Source of the DNA: Cordylochernes scorpioides
Taxonomy: Eukaryota; Arthropoda; Arachnida; Pseudoscorpiones; Chernetidae
Length of the DNA stretch: 64,000 nucleotides
Direction: 5' to 3'
Assembly: GCA_030710605.1 (NCBI GenBank)
Contig: CP092880.1
Location: 13,930,454 to 13,994,453, forward strand
The first letter of the stretch is position 1; every line of letters begins with the position of its first letter. Position numbers and translations under genes: made by a program. The notes under the pieces were generated by a model that saw nothing but the letters and a program-made list of their open reading frames with translations, was not told where the DNA came from and did not search any database. Shown here one piece after another: positions 40,800 to 51,602 of the stretch.

Positions 40800-41055
40800 C
40801 TATGTGGAGAAACTGAACAAACTGCTCTTCATCTTATCTATGACTGTCCGAACTTTACAGAAGTGAGACATCGATTATTCCCTGATTTAAATTATTTAAC
40901 TCTTTTACATCTGCCATTTTGTCTATATAAATTTTATGAACTCTGTCGAATAATACATGTAAATTTGTAAATATTTAATTCTATTATCTAATTTGTTTGT
41001 TTCCTCTGTAATAGACGCAAATATTTCAATATCGCGTCTGGTTGATTAATAAAAT
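40800..41055 (+). pseudogene. LINE 3' end, copy 1 (ORF2 C-terminus and tail)
   Basis: The frame reads LCGETEQTALHLIYDCPNFT, the zinc-knuckle-like end of a LINE ORF2, to TAA near 40968, then a 3' tail with ATAGACGCAAATATTTC. A second copy is at 46415. Confidence 0.7.
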
Positions 41056-41464
41056 AATATATAGAATTATAAAAAAGGTTTTATAATATTTTTTCAAGGA
41101 AAGTTATCAAAATTTTCGATGTTGATTTAAGAGTATAATGTCGAATTGAGAGTATAATGTCAGTATAGCAAGCTATTACTGAACGAATAAGTAGAATTAA
41201 ATATAATTTATATGAAAAGTAGTTGTAAATTAATGTTGATTAAAACAAATTATTTAATATTATTATTTGGGTATCAAAAAGGTTTTAATTCTTTATGTAA
41301 CAATATAGGGCTTATAGGTTAGGGGTTATAGGCTTATAGGGCTTATTAACACAAATCAATAACGCGCCATCTATACATATAAAATAAAAGGATTTAAAAG
41401 CGCGAATGTTTCTTTTATACATAAAACGAACTTCTACTGTCCTTACTGCGATGAAAAAATATAT

Positions 41465-41531
41465 TGGGAGGGCTTGGCTCATCAGTGGTGAACCCTCCCA
41501 GCGGTTTCGCCAATTTAATCCACCATACCGC
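41465..41531 (-). ncRNA. Hammerhead-like core in tandem unit 1
   Basis: Minus strand, 5' to 3': GCGGT (41531-41527), A (41526), TGGTG (41525-41521), linker GATTAAA, TTGGC (41513-41509), GAAA (41508-41505), ACCGC (41505-41501), TGGGAGGG, TT, CACCA (41490-41486), CTGATGA (41485-41479), GCCAA (41478-41474), G, CCCTCCCA (41472-41465). All three stems are perfect 5-bp helices and the outer helix is 8 bp. The cleavage triplet here is GUA. Confidence 0.55.
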
Positions 41532-41836
41532 TTCTCAGAGCTCTAATATTGTATTGGATCATTCTGCTTTTATATGCTACACTGAAGGATGGAATCTTAG
41601 AAATGGTTTTCAAGTAAACTATGGACATAAGCTTATAGGACAGTAGAATTATATTCAAATATTTGCTTCGAGCAATGCTCTTCAGCAAACTATAAAGACA
41701 AGGTCATTAGGAATAAATTAACACAAATCAATAACGCGCCATCTATACATATAAAATAAAAGGATTTAAAAGCGCGAATGTTTCTTTTATACATAAAACG
41801 AACTTCTACTGTCCTTACTGCGATGAAAAAATATAT

Positions 41837-41903
41837 TGGGAGGGCTTGGCTCATCAGTGGTGAACCCTCCCAGCGGTTTCGCCAATTTAATCCACCATAC
41901 CGC
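41837..41903 (-). ncRNA. Hammerhead-like core in tandem unit 2
   Basis: Same sequence as in unit 1, 372 bp further on. Confidence 0.55.
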
Positions 41904-42208
41904 TTCTCAGAGCTCTAATATTGTATTGGATCATTCTGCTTTTATATGCTACACTGAAGGATGGAATCTTAGAAATGGTTTTCAAGTAAACTATGGACAT
42001 AAGCTTATAGGACAGTAGAATTATATTCAAATATTTGCTTCGAGCAATGCTCTTCAGCAAACTATAAAGACAAGGTCATTAGGAATAAATTAACACAAAT
42101 CAATAACGCGCCATCTATACATATAAAATAAAAGGATTTAAAAGCGCGAATGTTTCTTTTATACATAAAACGAACTTCTACTGTCCTTACTGCGATGAAA
42201 AAATATAT

Positions 42209-42275
42209 TGGGAGGGCTTGGCTCATCAGTGGTGAACCCTCCCAGCGGTTTCGCCAATTTAATCCACCATACCGC
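42209..42275 (-). ncRNA. Hammerhead-like core in tandem unit 3
   Basis: Same sequence as in unit 1, 744 bp further on. Confidence 0.55.
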
Positions 42276-42505
42276 TTCTCAGAGCTCTAATATTGTATTG
42301 GATCATTCTGCTTTTATATGCTACACTGAAGGATGGAATCTTAGAAATGGTTTTCAAGTAAACTATGGACATAAGCTTATAGGACAGTAGAATTATATTC
42401 AAATATTTGCTTCGAGCAATGCTTTCATCGCAGTAAGGACAGTAGAAGTTCGTTTTATGTATAAAAGAAACATTCGCGCTTTTAAATCCTTTTATTTTAT
42501 ATTTA

Positions 42506-43046
42506 TAGGGCTTATATATAGAATTATATATATATTAAATGAAAGATAGTTGGTATTAGAGAAGAGGAGTAAGAGATAAGAGAATCTTCTTAGAGCGGTA
42601 TATTACAATCTATAAAATAAAATAAGACAAGTATCTTAAACGATTTTTTATGGACGCAAGCTTTCGGGTAAGAACCCTTCGACAGGCAGAAACACAGTAA
42701 ACGTGACGATACAAACGCGTAGGAGTATTGATAGTTAAAAAGAAATTAGATAAATATTATTTAAGTTATCAAAAAGGTTTATGTAACAACATAGGGTTAT
42801 AACAAGTTCACGCTGTAGCTTCGACAGTTACACGTCATAGTAGCAGAACATAGGAGAAAAAGGAAGACTTGAAGGTTTTAGGATAACAAAAAGAGCAAAG
42901 ACAGAACCATGTTAACCTTTTATCAAACTTTCAAAGGTAAAAAGAAAGAAATTTTAAAATTTTTTAAAGTATTTTTCAAAATATATATATTTTTAATTTT
43001 TTGTGTTAATAACACTTTTAATAAAACTTTTTAGTGTAAATTGGAG
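42506..43046. other. No gene; PLE hammerhead-like motif at 42655-42695 (minus strand)
   Basis: The minus strand has CTGTCGAA, GGGT, TCTT, ACCC, GAAAGCTTGCGTCC: the same motif as at 36650, here followed by GTC. The rest is AT-rich. Confidence 0.4.
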
Positions 43047-44000
43047 TCAAATTTGTTTGTTTTGTGTTAATGGAGGAACCACAATGGTCTGATCTATGGT
43101 GGCACGCACCTTTTCTAAGGGTATTTCTTTCATTGCTCTCACCAATGCTGATTTCAATTTATCCAAATTATGATATCTTTTATAGCACACCTTTTCCTCT
43201 AAATATGCCCACAAACTGTAAACAAGGGGGTTTAAATCAGGGCTTCCAGAGGGCCATTCATTGGCTTTTATGAACTCCGGAACATTCGTCTCCAACCATT
43301 GTTGAGTTGACTTAGCTTTGTGAGCAGGAGCTGAATCTTGTTGAAATATCCAATGTTCTCCATTAAACATTTTTGTATTCAGAGGCTTTACTATTTGTTA
43401 CAAAATGTCTTATTTATAGTTTTTAGCTGTATTTTTTACCCCTTTGGCACAGAAGTGGAGATCTGTTACACCTTGGTAGCTAACTCCCCACCAAACCATG
43501 ACAGAAGAAGGATGGTGACTTTTTCAAGTCTTCTGACTTTCAAAGAAGCTTCTAGAGAGCTACGAGCATATATCCTATCATTCTGACGATTAATCTTTTC
43601 CTCGACAGTGAAAAATTTCTCGTCTGTGAAAAGGATTCTCTCATGCCACCGACCATCATGCTGCGCCAACAACATTTTTGATCTAACCCTTCTAATATCT
43701 CTAAGAGCAGGGGTTATCAAATGACCTGTGCGTCGTTTGAAAGCTCTCAGTCCAAGGTCTTCGTTGATTATCCTTGAAACTATCTTGGAGCTAAATTTAT
43801 CTGCTTTGCTAAGATCTTTTGTTTGCAGTGTCGATTTCGACGAATTCTTTCGCGAATGGCTTTTATAGCTGCTTGCGTTCGTTGCATGCGAGGTCGACCA
43901 GATCTTTCAAGGTCATCAATAGTGCAAGCCTTGTTGAACCTTTCAATGATTCGATAAACAAATTGACGCGTAATATTCAAATTTTGTAAAAGTTTAAAAA
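43047..44000 (-). pseudogene. Tc1/mariner-type transposase relic
   Basis: Three frame pieces on the minus strand, in order: a helix-turn-helix part (FVYRIIERFNKACTIDDLER, then GRPRMQRTQAAIKAI; 43780-43980), the first catalytic Asp region (RILFTDEKFFTVEEKINRQN; 43466-43720), and the second (WIFQQDSAPAHKAKSTQQWL; 43047-43370). The third catalytic position, normally the Asp in SPDLNPLDYSLW, is Val here (NPLVYSLW). So the enzyme is dead by frameshifts and by loss of an active-site residue. Spacing between second and third acid sites suggests the D,D37D group. Confidence 0.82.
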
Positions 44001-44510
44001 GGGTGAAAGATTTTGGCCTACCTTGTGTAAGGCTATTACAACTATAGGGTTTTCTTTAATACCCAAACCCATTATCAAAAAACAAATATATTTCGATTTT
44101 TTTCTGAGCACGTGTGCACGAGATATTCAAATAACAACAACTGTATTTTGAATACTTAACGCGGTCAAATTAATTTTTTATCACTGATTTGGTTTTGTAA
44201 CAATATTTATGGCTAGACTAAGTATATACATATATATCTACACTCTTAGTCTCAACATTCCATAGCTACACTTTTTATCATTACACTTTTATCCCGCCAT
44301 ATATTTATATCTGTACCTTTGGTCTTATCATTTTTAGATCTACACTTTTTATCCTTATACTTTTTCGTTTATCTCTATACACCTTTCTAAATATATTTAC
44401 GCTTTTTTTATTCCTACATTTTTATCTCTATATTTTTCATACATACAGTTTATCCATTCACTTTTAACCTCGCACACTTTTATATATATTATATACTTTT
44501 TTTTACCCTA
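44001..44510. other. No gene seen; loose TACACTTTTTATC repeats
   Basis: From 44230 short phrases like TCTACACTTTTTATC recur irregularly. No coding signal. Confidence 0.4.
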
Positions 44511-45324
44511 TTTCAAATTATATTGACAAACATAAGCAGTTTTATATTATCTTAGTTTTTAGTGAGAAGAAGGTTGTTTTTGTTTGTTAAGTAAGCCGAT
44601 CTCTCACCTATTCTCATTGGACGAATGTGGCCATGTCTGTATATAAAGGGGGCTATGGTATTGCGAGGAGGGAGCGTGGTGCATTATTGTGTGGAGACGC
44701 TCAAAGTGTTCTCTGCGTCATTTATCCGTGTCTGGTGATCTCCTCGCATACCTGTGTGACCCCGGTCCGATCCCTACCAACACTACAATAAAAGTACCGT
44801 TTTCTTCTTCTTTCTTATCTCCACTCAATCATATTAGGGTATCAAGCTTGTTTGACAACCATCATGACTGTGTGAAGTAGAATGCGTCTGCCTTTGTCAT
44901 TAAGACTGGGAGCACTACTCAGTTGCAGGCCGACTTAGCTCCAAAAGAAATGGCCGCCTCTGACATGAGGAACAGACGCCATGTGCAGCCGCTCCTAACA
45001 TGGAGTACAAACGCTGCTCATCCTGTATCCCTGGATTAGGAGCCCTTACAGGGTACTATCAGCCGGGCCAGCTGAACCCAGGTTTTTTAGTGAGCTTGTT
45101 ACTGCTCCCCCTCCTCCTTTTTCATCCGGGCTTGGGACCGGCAAAGGCGGAGTTAAAAGTACTGTTTTGTTTTTATATAGCAAATCGTGAGTTTTTATTT
45201 AACTCCCTTTTTATTGTGGTTGTTATACTCTTGAGTGTACGCTTTTCTGTGTTTTGAGTTACTCTTACTTTAGGTCCTAGTATATTGCACTTTGTGTGAT
45301 AACCCGTCATAGTAACTTTTGTCA
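44511..45324 (+). mobile_element. Solo LTR, family T, with a retroposon inside
   Basis: LTR ends TTTCAAATTATATTGAC and TAACTTTTGTCA, flanked by CCTA and TCTA (one change). The LTR is interrupted just after AATAAA by the retroposon 44804-45154. Confidence 0.82.
44804..45154 (-). mobile_element. Retroposon, copy 2, with 14-bp target duplication
   Basis: Flanks AAAAGTACCGTTTT (44790-44803) and AAAAGTACTGTTTT (45155-45168). Sequence as at 35393-35744, with few differences. Confidence 0.78.
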
Positions 45325-46414
45325 TCTATACTTTTCCATTCTCCATTTTTAACGATACTCTATTAATCCCTATACACTTTTTATTTAGAATGTTATTCCC
45401 CTAACGACAAACTATGATGTTATTATTTCCCTGAAAAGGTCGATTGTATAATTCGCCGATTATAAATGAAACATTATATAAAACGAAATTCTAATATTGG
45501 AGAGAGAGATATAGGTCTTTTAAAAACATAAAAAGTGAGAATATATAATTAATACAATTATTATATTACATTTTAAATATGTTACTATATATATATATAT
45601 ATACAAAGTTAACTTTAAAGCTGATTAAAAAACACAAATTAGTTAAGAATTTTCAACAATGAACAAAAAAAAACACAAAGCAATCGCTGCAACAATTCCT
45701 TGTAGATTGTCGAGAGCAGCAACTAAATAATTAGAATAGAAAAAGATAAGAAAATAACTAAACAGACGATACATAGAGATACACCATCTTATATTCATTT
45801 CCTTCTAAAACATATTCAATACAAACACACACAAAAAAACGTCTTTCTTCTTTCTTCTCTCAATTCTATAGATGTTCTAATAACACGGTTGTTCCAATAA
45901 GATGATCTAGCTTGTTCATTAGCAAGCCTTACTTGACAAAAAGAAGCAGAGTGTCAATCATTTAAGCTCCTCCTACATCGTTAGGCTTCAGCCAATCACA
46001 ACGCGTCTGATGGGCGTGGTTATTTGAAGGTGGGGAGATGGAGGGGTGCAGTTGTTATTAACTGCATCGGTTCGACTTTCAACAAAGGTGATTCATTCTT
46101 ATAGAAGCTTTTTTTTTTTTTTACCGTGCAATAGCGAGAGCTTTCCGTGGTGTCCATTCTATTGTCCGTGTTTTACGGCTCGCATGTCACCCCCCGAGGC
46201 GTGGGACACAGCTTATAAATCTTGTAGGTGGGTCAATACTGACATTTCCCAAGGGATTGTCTCGCAGCTGTCGTCTGATTGGACAACGTCCAACCCTGGG
46301 GGCATCGGAGAATTTTCAATTACTGAAGACCTCTTGACACGAAAGGATATCCAGAACAACCGAGTTATTTATCACAGGTCGCTGCTTTTTAATAAAAAGT
46401 ATTTTCGGTATACA
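45325..46414. other. No gene seen; GC-richer stretch at 45990-46330
   Basis: The stretch with CCAATCACAACGCGTCTG and CACCCCCCGAGGCGTGG has a 131-codon frame, but no domain I know. Confidence 0.35.
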
Positions 46415-46665
46415 CATAACTGCTCTTCGTCTTATCTATGACTGTCCGAACTTTACAGAAGTGAGACATCGATTATTCCCTGATCTAAATGATTTATCTA
46501 TCTTACATCTGCCACTTTGTCTATATAAATTTTATGAACTCTGTCGATTAATTAATGTAAATTTGTAAATATTTAATTCTAAGTTCTAATTTGTTTGTTG
46601 TTTTGTTTGTTTCCACTGTAATAGGCGCAAATATTTCGCCTGTTTGATGAATAAATAAATTTAAA
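46415..46665 (+). pseudogene. LINE 3' end, copy 2
   Basis: CTGCTCTTCGTCTTATCTAT to the tail CGCAAATATTTCGCCTG and AATAAATAAA, matching 40827-41050 but cut at the 5' side. Confidence 0.7.
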
Positions 46666-47472
46666 AAGAAAAACTATCATATTTAACCGAAAATAGAATT
46701 TACCCTTTTTTACATTATTTTTGATGATTTGTTCTTGTGCTTAAAATCGTCGCCATTAGTAGATGACAATGTCTACAGGGTGTAATTCTACATACAAGAG
46801 AAAACAAAGGCAAGCGAAAGAACAATCATTCAATGTGTGGATACAAAGATTTACGAAAGGGAAAAAAGATTAATACCAAAACCTTTATTGAGACCTTTTA
46901 GTCTTATACAGATTCTCTGAAACAGAAATGTAGGATACATACAGGAATTACAGTAATACAAGGTTTTCCCAAAAGTACGTAAACACTTACAAAAAATTGA
47001 AATACCAATATTATTCGACATAATTTTATTCGCCGTTATGTATAATGTCTTTGTATTATGGATAACAAAATTGTATTTTTTATTATTATGTATTCACCGT
47101 AATAATATTATTCGCCAAGCAATAAAAAAAACAACGTTTAAAGAAAAACAGGAAATTTTGGAACAACCTTATAATACCGGTAATAAACGCGCGCGCCGCG
47201 CCTCGCGCGGCAATGTTATTATTATTATTTTAAAGCTATGGTATATATATATAATGGTAATATGAAAATCAAAAATATTTAAATTTCCGAAGAATATTGA
47301 AAAGGAAGAAGTACAAAGTGTCGTTTGTCATTATATTAGCATCAAGATAAACGTCTGCCTAATTTTGGCAGCAATGCGAGTCACCAATATGTCAGCTGAT
47401 TCATCTGTAGGGGAAAGCGTGCGCTATATAGTTCATTTTTTCACATACAGATGGCGCTCTGAAGCCTTATAT
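46666..47472. other. No gene; mariner-type end at 46960-47040
   Basis: ACAAGGTTTTCCCAAAAGTA followed by TAAACACTTACAAAAAATTG matches, in inverse, the right end of the MITE at 53660-53850. Confidence 0.4.
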
Positions 47473-47891
47473 TGACAAAAGTTACTTTGTACGCTTTACA
47501 CACACACACACACACACACAAAAAAAAACTAGGGCCTAAATTAAAAGTAACTTAACACACAGAAAAGCGTACACTCAAAAGTACAACAATGACAAAAAAA
47601 GAAGAGGAAAATAAGCACTCATAATTTGTGACATATAAAAAAAAAAAAAAGTACTTTTATAGCAGCGTTGATAGGGAGTGGATTACACCAGAAGACCACC
47701 AAACACAGAGGTCTCCACACAACTCACTCCTGGGAAAGACATACCTATGGTCCCTCCTTATATACAAACATGGTCACATTTGTCCAATGACGTGGGAGAT
47801 CGCTTCACTCAACAAAACAAACAACATTCTTCCCTTCAAACACTAAGAAGCTTAACACTGCTTATGTTTGTAAAAAAAAAAAAAATTGACA
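47473..47891 (-). mobile_element. Solo LTR, family T
   Basis: TGACAAAAGTTACTTTG to AAAATTGACA, between ATAT and ATAT. A (CA)n run has grown inside (47500-47520). Confidence 0.82.
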
Positions 47892-47974
47892 ATATTTATT
47901 TCTAAATTAAACCGAAATTCTCACAGTTATAAGAATTGATACTGCTATAACGTCAATTTTTCCAATAAAAAACA

Positions 47975-48425
47975 ATTGTATACATATAAAATGAAAGGAT
48001 TTAAAAGCACGAATGTTTCTTTTATACATAAAACAAACTTCTACTGCCCTTACTGCGATGAAAAAATATATTGGGAGGGCTTGGCTCATCAGTGGTGAAC
48101 CCTCCTAGCGGTTAAGCCAATTTAATCCACCAGACCGCTTCTCAGAGCTCTAATACTGTATTGGACGATTCTGCTTATATACGCAGCACTGAAGGATGGA
48201 ATCTCAGAAATGGTTTTCAAGAAAACTATGGACATAAGCTTATAGGACAGTAGAATTACATTCAAATATATGCATCGAGCAATGCTCTTCCGCAAACAAT
48301 AAAGACAAGGTCAGTTAGGCATAAATTAACACAAAGCAATAACGCGCCATCTATAAAAGAAACATTCGTGCTTTTAAATCCTTTCATTTTATATGTATAG
48401 ATGGCGCGTTATTGATTTGTGTGAA
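47975..48425. repeat. Hammerhead-bearing repeat with inverted ends
   Basis: Like one unit of the 41-kb array, closed at the right by the inverse of its left end (AAAGAAACATTCGTGCTTTT ... AGATGGCGCG). So single copies have terminal inverted repeats of about 70-100 bp. Confidence 0.75.
48072..48138 (-). ncRNA. Hammerhead-like core with GUC, GAAA lost
   Basis: GCGGT-C-TGGTG, CACCA-CTGATGA-GCCAA and the outer helix are kept. GAAA has become TTAA, so this copy should be inactive. Confidence 0.45.
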
Positions 48426-48464
48426 TTTTATACTGTCTTTAATTCTGTGATAAAAAAATATTGG

Positions 48465-48530
48465 AAAAGCTAAGCTCGTTCCTGAACATTTACCTACGGT
48501 TTCGCCTGTTTAATCTACCAGACCGTTCTA
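48465..48530 (-). ncRNA. Decayed hammerhead-like core with a compensatory pair
   Basis: Stem III is ACGGT (48526-48522) with ACCGT (48500-48496): the outer G-C pair of the array is A-U here. GUC and GAAA are kept; the CUGAUGA strand is decayed. Confidence 0.4.
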
Positions 48531-48539
48531 CTATTGTAT

Positions 48540-48840
48540 TATGGGGTAGATGGAAGGATGATCTAAACCGTTGGTATTCGACCGCTACCACCCGGGATCG
48601 AATCCCGCATTGAGTACTTTTTTATGATTTAAAAAAAAATGCTCCAATGGCCCCCGATTCTTGCAAAGGTCCAACCCCACCAGCGAGTGCAAGTAACCAA
48701 ATGGGACTCTGTCACATTTGTAAGTCCAAAAGTCGAACTGCTTTTCATATGTGTAGACATGTGGTGCACTTACAGTAAAAGCAGTTGCTAACAACCCACC
48801 ATGATTATCATGGCCTGTACCACGTGTACTAGGGACAACA
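48540..48840 (+). mobile_element. tRNA-derived SINE, copy 2
   Basis: Head with GATGGAAGGATGATCTAAAC and B box GGGATCGAATCCC, then the body shared with 35815-36125. No T-rich stop or clear duplication. Confidence 0.7.
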
Positions 48841-49139
48841 AAACAAAACTATTGTATTAGGCTGTTTATATCCAAAAATAATTAAATTATGTTTTCATAG
48901 CATCAGAATATTTAGTCAAAAAATTATAATTTTTTTTTTTTTTTGTATTCAGTTTATTTCTAAATATCTCTCTTTTTTGTTGTCAATAAGTAGGAAATTG
49001 TTTTGATCAAATACACTCTTGGGTATCTTGTGTATTTAATAAAGGTCACTGTGTATCAAATATCAGAGTTATTGTCTGAATACTGATATACATGCTAAAA
49101 GGTGCAACTTCTTTAAATTTTGTCGAAGAGTTGGGTTGT
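48841..49139. other. No gene; copy of the AATAAAGGTCACTG repeat at 48995-49130
   Basis: TTAATAAAGGTCACTGTGTA, then GTTATTGTCTGAATACTGAT and a partial inverse of the 76-bp unit. Confidence 0.45.
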
Positions 49140-49620
49140 CTTCCATCATATCACTACGTGACATGAAGATGCTGAATAGATTAAGGAAGACAAACTGAAG
49201 ATCGCCAGAAGACCTTGAGGCCATGGATGCTATGAACTACAATTTCCACGACTTTGAACCCACTACTGTATAAAAACCAAGGCTTCCCTCCAAGAAGACT
49301 ATGTCCCTATAGACGCTTTGGCGATGAAAACTCAAGAAAAAGGATGTAAAGGTACTTAGGACAACTTTGAAGACGCAGAGGAAAACCTTGATCAAAATAC
49401 GTCAGATCCACGTCAGCAACAATGGGATTTACAAGCTGTGGGTCACAGCTCCCAGGGGGAAGGAGATTTGTAGCACAATTTTTAATCAACAGATTATTAA
49501 TTTAGATATTTTGTTACTAAAAATATTTCTCTCATTGCCTCTCTCTCCCCTTTATTTGTTGTTAATAATTTGGTAATTGTTTTAATCAAAATAAATTGCC
49601 TTTTATAATCCTCGTGTTTT
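49140..49620 (+). repeat. Duplicated 480-bp unit, copy 1
   Basis: GACAAACTGAAGATCGCC, TGTCCCTATAGACG and CTGTGGGTCACAGCTCCCA are shared with 49852-50330. One frame in both gives RQI-V at the same distance from LWVTAP-GKE-C. I do not recognise the protein. Confidence 0.65.
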
Positions 49621-49654
49621 TCCTCCTCCGTTTCTTACGTCAATATATATATAT

Positions 49655-49851
49655 TGTCGCGGAGATAAATAAATCAAGGGCAAATTTGGGGATAATTAAT
49701 TTATTATAAAGGGTATTTACCTTTTAGTTCTCCAATAAAATTATTTACAAGAGGTATTTAAGGGAGAAAGAGTAAGATGATAAAAACAACTTATCCCCAG
49801 GTAAAGATAATAATCCTTAAATTTCCCCTTGCTTTATTTATCTCCGCGACA
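49655..49851. mobile_element. 197-bp MITE with TGTCGCGGAGATAAATAAA ends
   Basis: The terminal inverted repeats are about 28 bp (TGTCGCGGAGATAAATAAA and its inverse), flanked by TAT on both sides. It sits between the two duplicated units. Confidence 0.75.
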
Positions 49852-50330
49852 TATTTTGATGGAGATGCTGGGTAAATTAGTGAAGACAAACTGAAGATCG
49901 CCGAAAAGACCTAGAGCCCATGGGTGCTGTGATCTACATTTTCGGAGCAGTCTCCAGGATTCCACCGCCTTACTAAAGCCAAAACTTTCCTCGAAGATGA
50001 CGATGTCCCTATAGACGATACGACGACAAAGCCGCTCTTCACGCCGCAAAGGACGCAAATGTACTAGGGACAAAGGCCTAAGACTTCGATGGATCCTTGG
50101 CAGAAGCACGTCAGATATATGTCAGTATCTACAATAATTGCTACCTGTGGGTCACAGCTCCCATAGGGAAGGAGCTATGTAACAAAGTATTTATTATTTT
50201 ATTAACAGAGTATCATTTTTTATGTTTATATTTTGCTATACTCTGTACACGTCCCTCTTTTGCTTATCTTTTGTTTATCAGTCATAGTTTGTTCTTGCCT
50301 TGAATAAATTGCTGTGTCATCCCGAAGTTG
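49852..50330 (+). repeat. Duplicated 480-bp unit, copy 2
   Basis: The frame here reads SLAEARQIYVSIYNNCYLWV then TAPIGKELCNKVF (50090-50190). Before it, ALHAAKDANVLGTKA is in the same frame, broken by one stop (TAA at 50079-50081). Confidence 0.6.
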
Positions 50331-50599
50331 GTCTTCCCTAATTTTCCACGTGGCAATATGTTATAATAAATTTGACATGAGAATCACTTGATTTTGAATA
50401 CGAGAGCATTTTATCAATGGAATGCTGCCATTACATCTTGAAAAATAAGACAACTTCAAATCACTATTCACTTTAATTGAGATGATAGAAATATATAAAA
50501 CACATAATTTGAAAAATGAATACCTAATTTGAGAGGCGTGAAGAAGAAAGAAATAAAAACTTGAATGCATATTTACATATGTGAAAAAATAATAATAAT
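50331..50599. other. No gene seen
   Basis: AT-rich. Confidence 0.35.
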
Positions 50600-50720
50600 A
50601 AAAAGGGAAGGTGTTGATATTAAAAATAAAGAAGGCATATCCTGACCAGGAGCATTGCCATCTAGAGATGCTCATATGAGCACGGTTAGGATATGCCTTT
50701 TTTATTTTCAATATATATAT
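50600..50720. repeat. Palindromic repeat related to 770-835
   Basis: GGCATATCCT (50636) pairs with AGGATATGCC (50689), and inside it GAGCAT pairs with ATGCTC; TTTTTATTTTCAATATATAT closes it, as at 820. Confidence 0.55.
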
Positions 50721-51602
50721 GTCATAATTTGTATAGTTATTGCCAAGAGATAAAATTATTTTCGTCAAAATAAGTATGTAAATATGTTACGCTTGTGTTA
50801 AAACGTAAATATGTAAATTCATCCATGTATAAAGGCGGGACAAAAAAAAAAAGAAAGGTGGCGGACATCGCGGGTGCGCTGTTCGCTAGGCATAACGGCT
50901 GCGCCTCTTCATTTAGCTACGACATATATATATATATATAAAGCTATACAAACAGTTTAACCGCATAAGTTTCTTTAAGTATAGCTTTATAATTATACGC
51001 CGCAGTCATTTATAAGTATATATATGTTTATTGAAAAAAAAAAAAAAAACAGTCACAAAAATGATAATTTTAAAAAGGCTCAGCTTAAGCTCGACAAGGT
51101 TAACTTCTACGCAATAGCTCAACATTTTAATAGATTAGAATGTTTTATACTTTAATTAATACTGCACATTATTATTTTTATAACAAAGTCAAAATCCTAA
51201 AAACACCTTAAATCTACTAAAGGACTTCCCTAACACAAACCGTGTGGATATAATGCCCCTTCCCTTATAACGAACCAATAATATTCCTTTATTCCATTTA
51301 AAATACCAGGGTTAAAACAAACTACTCCGATTATAAACCTAGTTTTAAAAAATCTCAAAATAATAAATTCTAATCAAATTGGCCATAGTGAACCAAAAGT
51401 TAAGTCACTTTGGTGTTCGCTATAGTAAGGCAAAGTTTTTTTTTTTTTTTTTTTTATAAGAGAAAAATGGTGAAAAATCGGGAGTACCAATCGGTAATCA
51501 GGATTTACCTAGAAAAAAACCAACATCTTTGGATAAGTTGGTGTTCTTACGTTATGCCAAGATTCCAAAGTCAGCAAATAGTCCTGACGAATATAGTCAG
51601 AC
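50721..51602. other. No gene seen
   Basis: AT-rich with microsatellites (AT at 50924-50940) and A/T runs. A short GC-rich patch (50860-50920) has no clear identity. Confidence 0.35.

Larger units (their letters stand above)
41345..42505. repeat. 372-bp tandem array with hammerhead-like cores and a terminal inverted piece
   Basis: Two full units and most of a third (start points 41345, 41717, 42089) look identical base for base. At 42424 the third unit jumps to CATCGCAGTAAGGACAGTAG, the inverse of its own 5' part, to 42505. Each unit contains ATGGCGCGTTATTGA (inverse) at its edge and one hammerhead-like core on the minus strand. The identical short 60-codon frames in each unit have no known domain. 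Confidence 0.9.

Noticed and set aside
41464..42390. Three identical 60-codon plus-strand frames
   Set aside because: They are fixed by the 372-bp repeat unit. Diverged copies of the repeat do not keep the frame, while they do keep the ribozyme-like core.
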